From contig JAGASC010000150.1 in NCBI GenBank assembly GCA_017621905.1, positions 1 to 6,798 of the forward strand: a stretch of 6,798 bases of DNA. The letters are read 5' to 3'. The position numbers and the translations under genes are program-made. Position 1 is the stretch's first letter. Every line of letters begins with the position of its first letter. The notes beneath the pieces were generated by a model. The model was not told the DNA's origin. It ran no database searches and saw only the letters and a program-made list of their open reading frames with translations. This document shows positions 6,718 to 6,798 of the stretch, one piece after another. This DNA is from Roseburia sp. (GTDB lineage: Bacteria; Bacillota; Clostridia; Lachnospirales; Lachnospiraceae).

Positions 6718-6726
6718 AAAAGGAGA
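6718..6726 (+). promoter_or_regulatory. Strong ribosome binding site for the truncated last gene
   Basis: AAAAGGAGA, with AGGAG at 6721-6725, sits five bases before the ATG at 6731. It is the best Shine-Dalgarno match in the window and shows that a gene really starts there. Confidence 0.7.
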
Positions 6727-6730
6727 CTTT

Positions 6731-6798
6731 ATGTGGATATTTTATGTTTTACTTCTTGTTCCGGTAATGATTCAGCATACATCCATAAGAGGATATCA
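6731..6798 (+). CDS. N-terminus of a membrane protein, possibly EpsG/Wzy-like polymerase (partial)
   Basis: Twenty-two codons are visible before the window ends: MWIFYVLLLVPVMIQ, then HTSIRGY. The first 14 residues are strongly hydrophobic, like the first membrane helix of a polytopic protein. The short start, immediate helix and position after the glycosyltransferases resemble EpsG-family polysaccharide polymerases. A flippase or other membrane protein would look the same over so few residues. A strong ribosome site and a 13-base gap from the GT2 gene place it in the same operon. That it is a gene is fairly safe; the function is a guess from context. Confidence 0.6.
   Translation, partial: MWIFYVLLLVPVMIQHTSIRGY

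Noticed and set aside
1..6798. CRISPR arrays, tRNA/rRNA genes, insertion sequences or attachment sites
   Set aside because: I saw no regularly spaced repeats, tRNA-like folds, transposase motifs or flanking direct repeats. Almost all of the window is accounted for by coding sequence.

Overview
The window is a compact, single-strand (+) polysaccharide or glycan biosynthesis operon. Six complete genes are packed tip to tail, with a seventh starting at the right edge. Codon use is moderate-to-low GC. Shine-Dalgarno sites of the GGAG/AAGGAG type and close spacing suggest a Gram-positive host, probably a clostridial (Lachnospiraceae-like) Firmicute. That taxonomic guess is inference from style, not from a marker gene.

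Layout. Positions 1-123 hold the possible tail of an upstream gene, a strong hairpin (32-75) and the ribosome binding site of the first complete gene. Positions 124-4505 carry a four-gene diamino-sugar module: a membrane-anchored PglF/CapD-type UDP-GlcNAc 4,6-dehydratase (124-2145), a PglE-type PLP aminotransferase (2105-3241), a PglC-type phosphoglycosyl transferase (3266-3916) and a PglD-type acetyltransferase (3909-4505). Then come a GT4-type glycosyltransferase (about 4538-5719), a GT2-type glycosyltransferase (5755-6717) and the first 22 codons of a membrane protein (from 6731), perhaps an EpsG/Wzy-like polymerase.

How they fit together. By analogy with Campylobacter jejuni, PglF, PglE and PglD would turn UDP-GlcNAc into UDP-N,N'-diacetylbacillosamine (UDP-diNAcBac). 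PglC would move the phospho-sugar onto undecaprenyl phosphate at the inner face of the membrane. The GT4 and GT2 enzymes would then extend the lipid-linked unit. No PglB-type oligosaccharyltransferase is visible, so a capsule, exopolysaccharide or S-layer/teichoic-like glycan is more likely than N-glycosylation. The neighbouring sequence is not shown.

The genes are known families and I do not see a new type of system. The points most worth a second look are: the degenerate GDMS/PRP motif in the PglC-like enzyme, the 41-base overlap between the first two genes, a trace of a second sugar transferase at the left edge, and two hairpins at gene borders.
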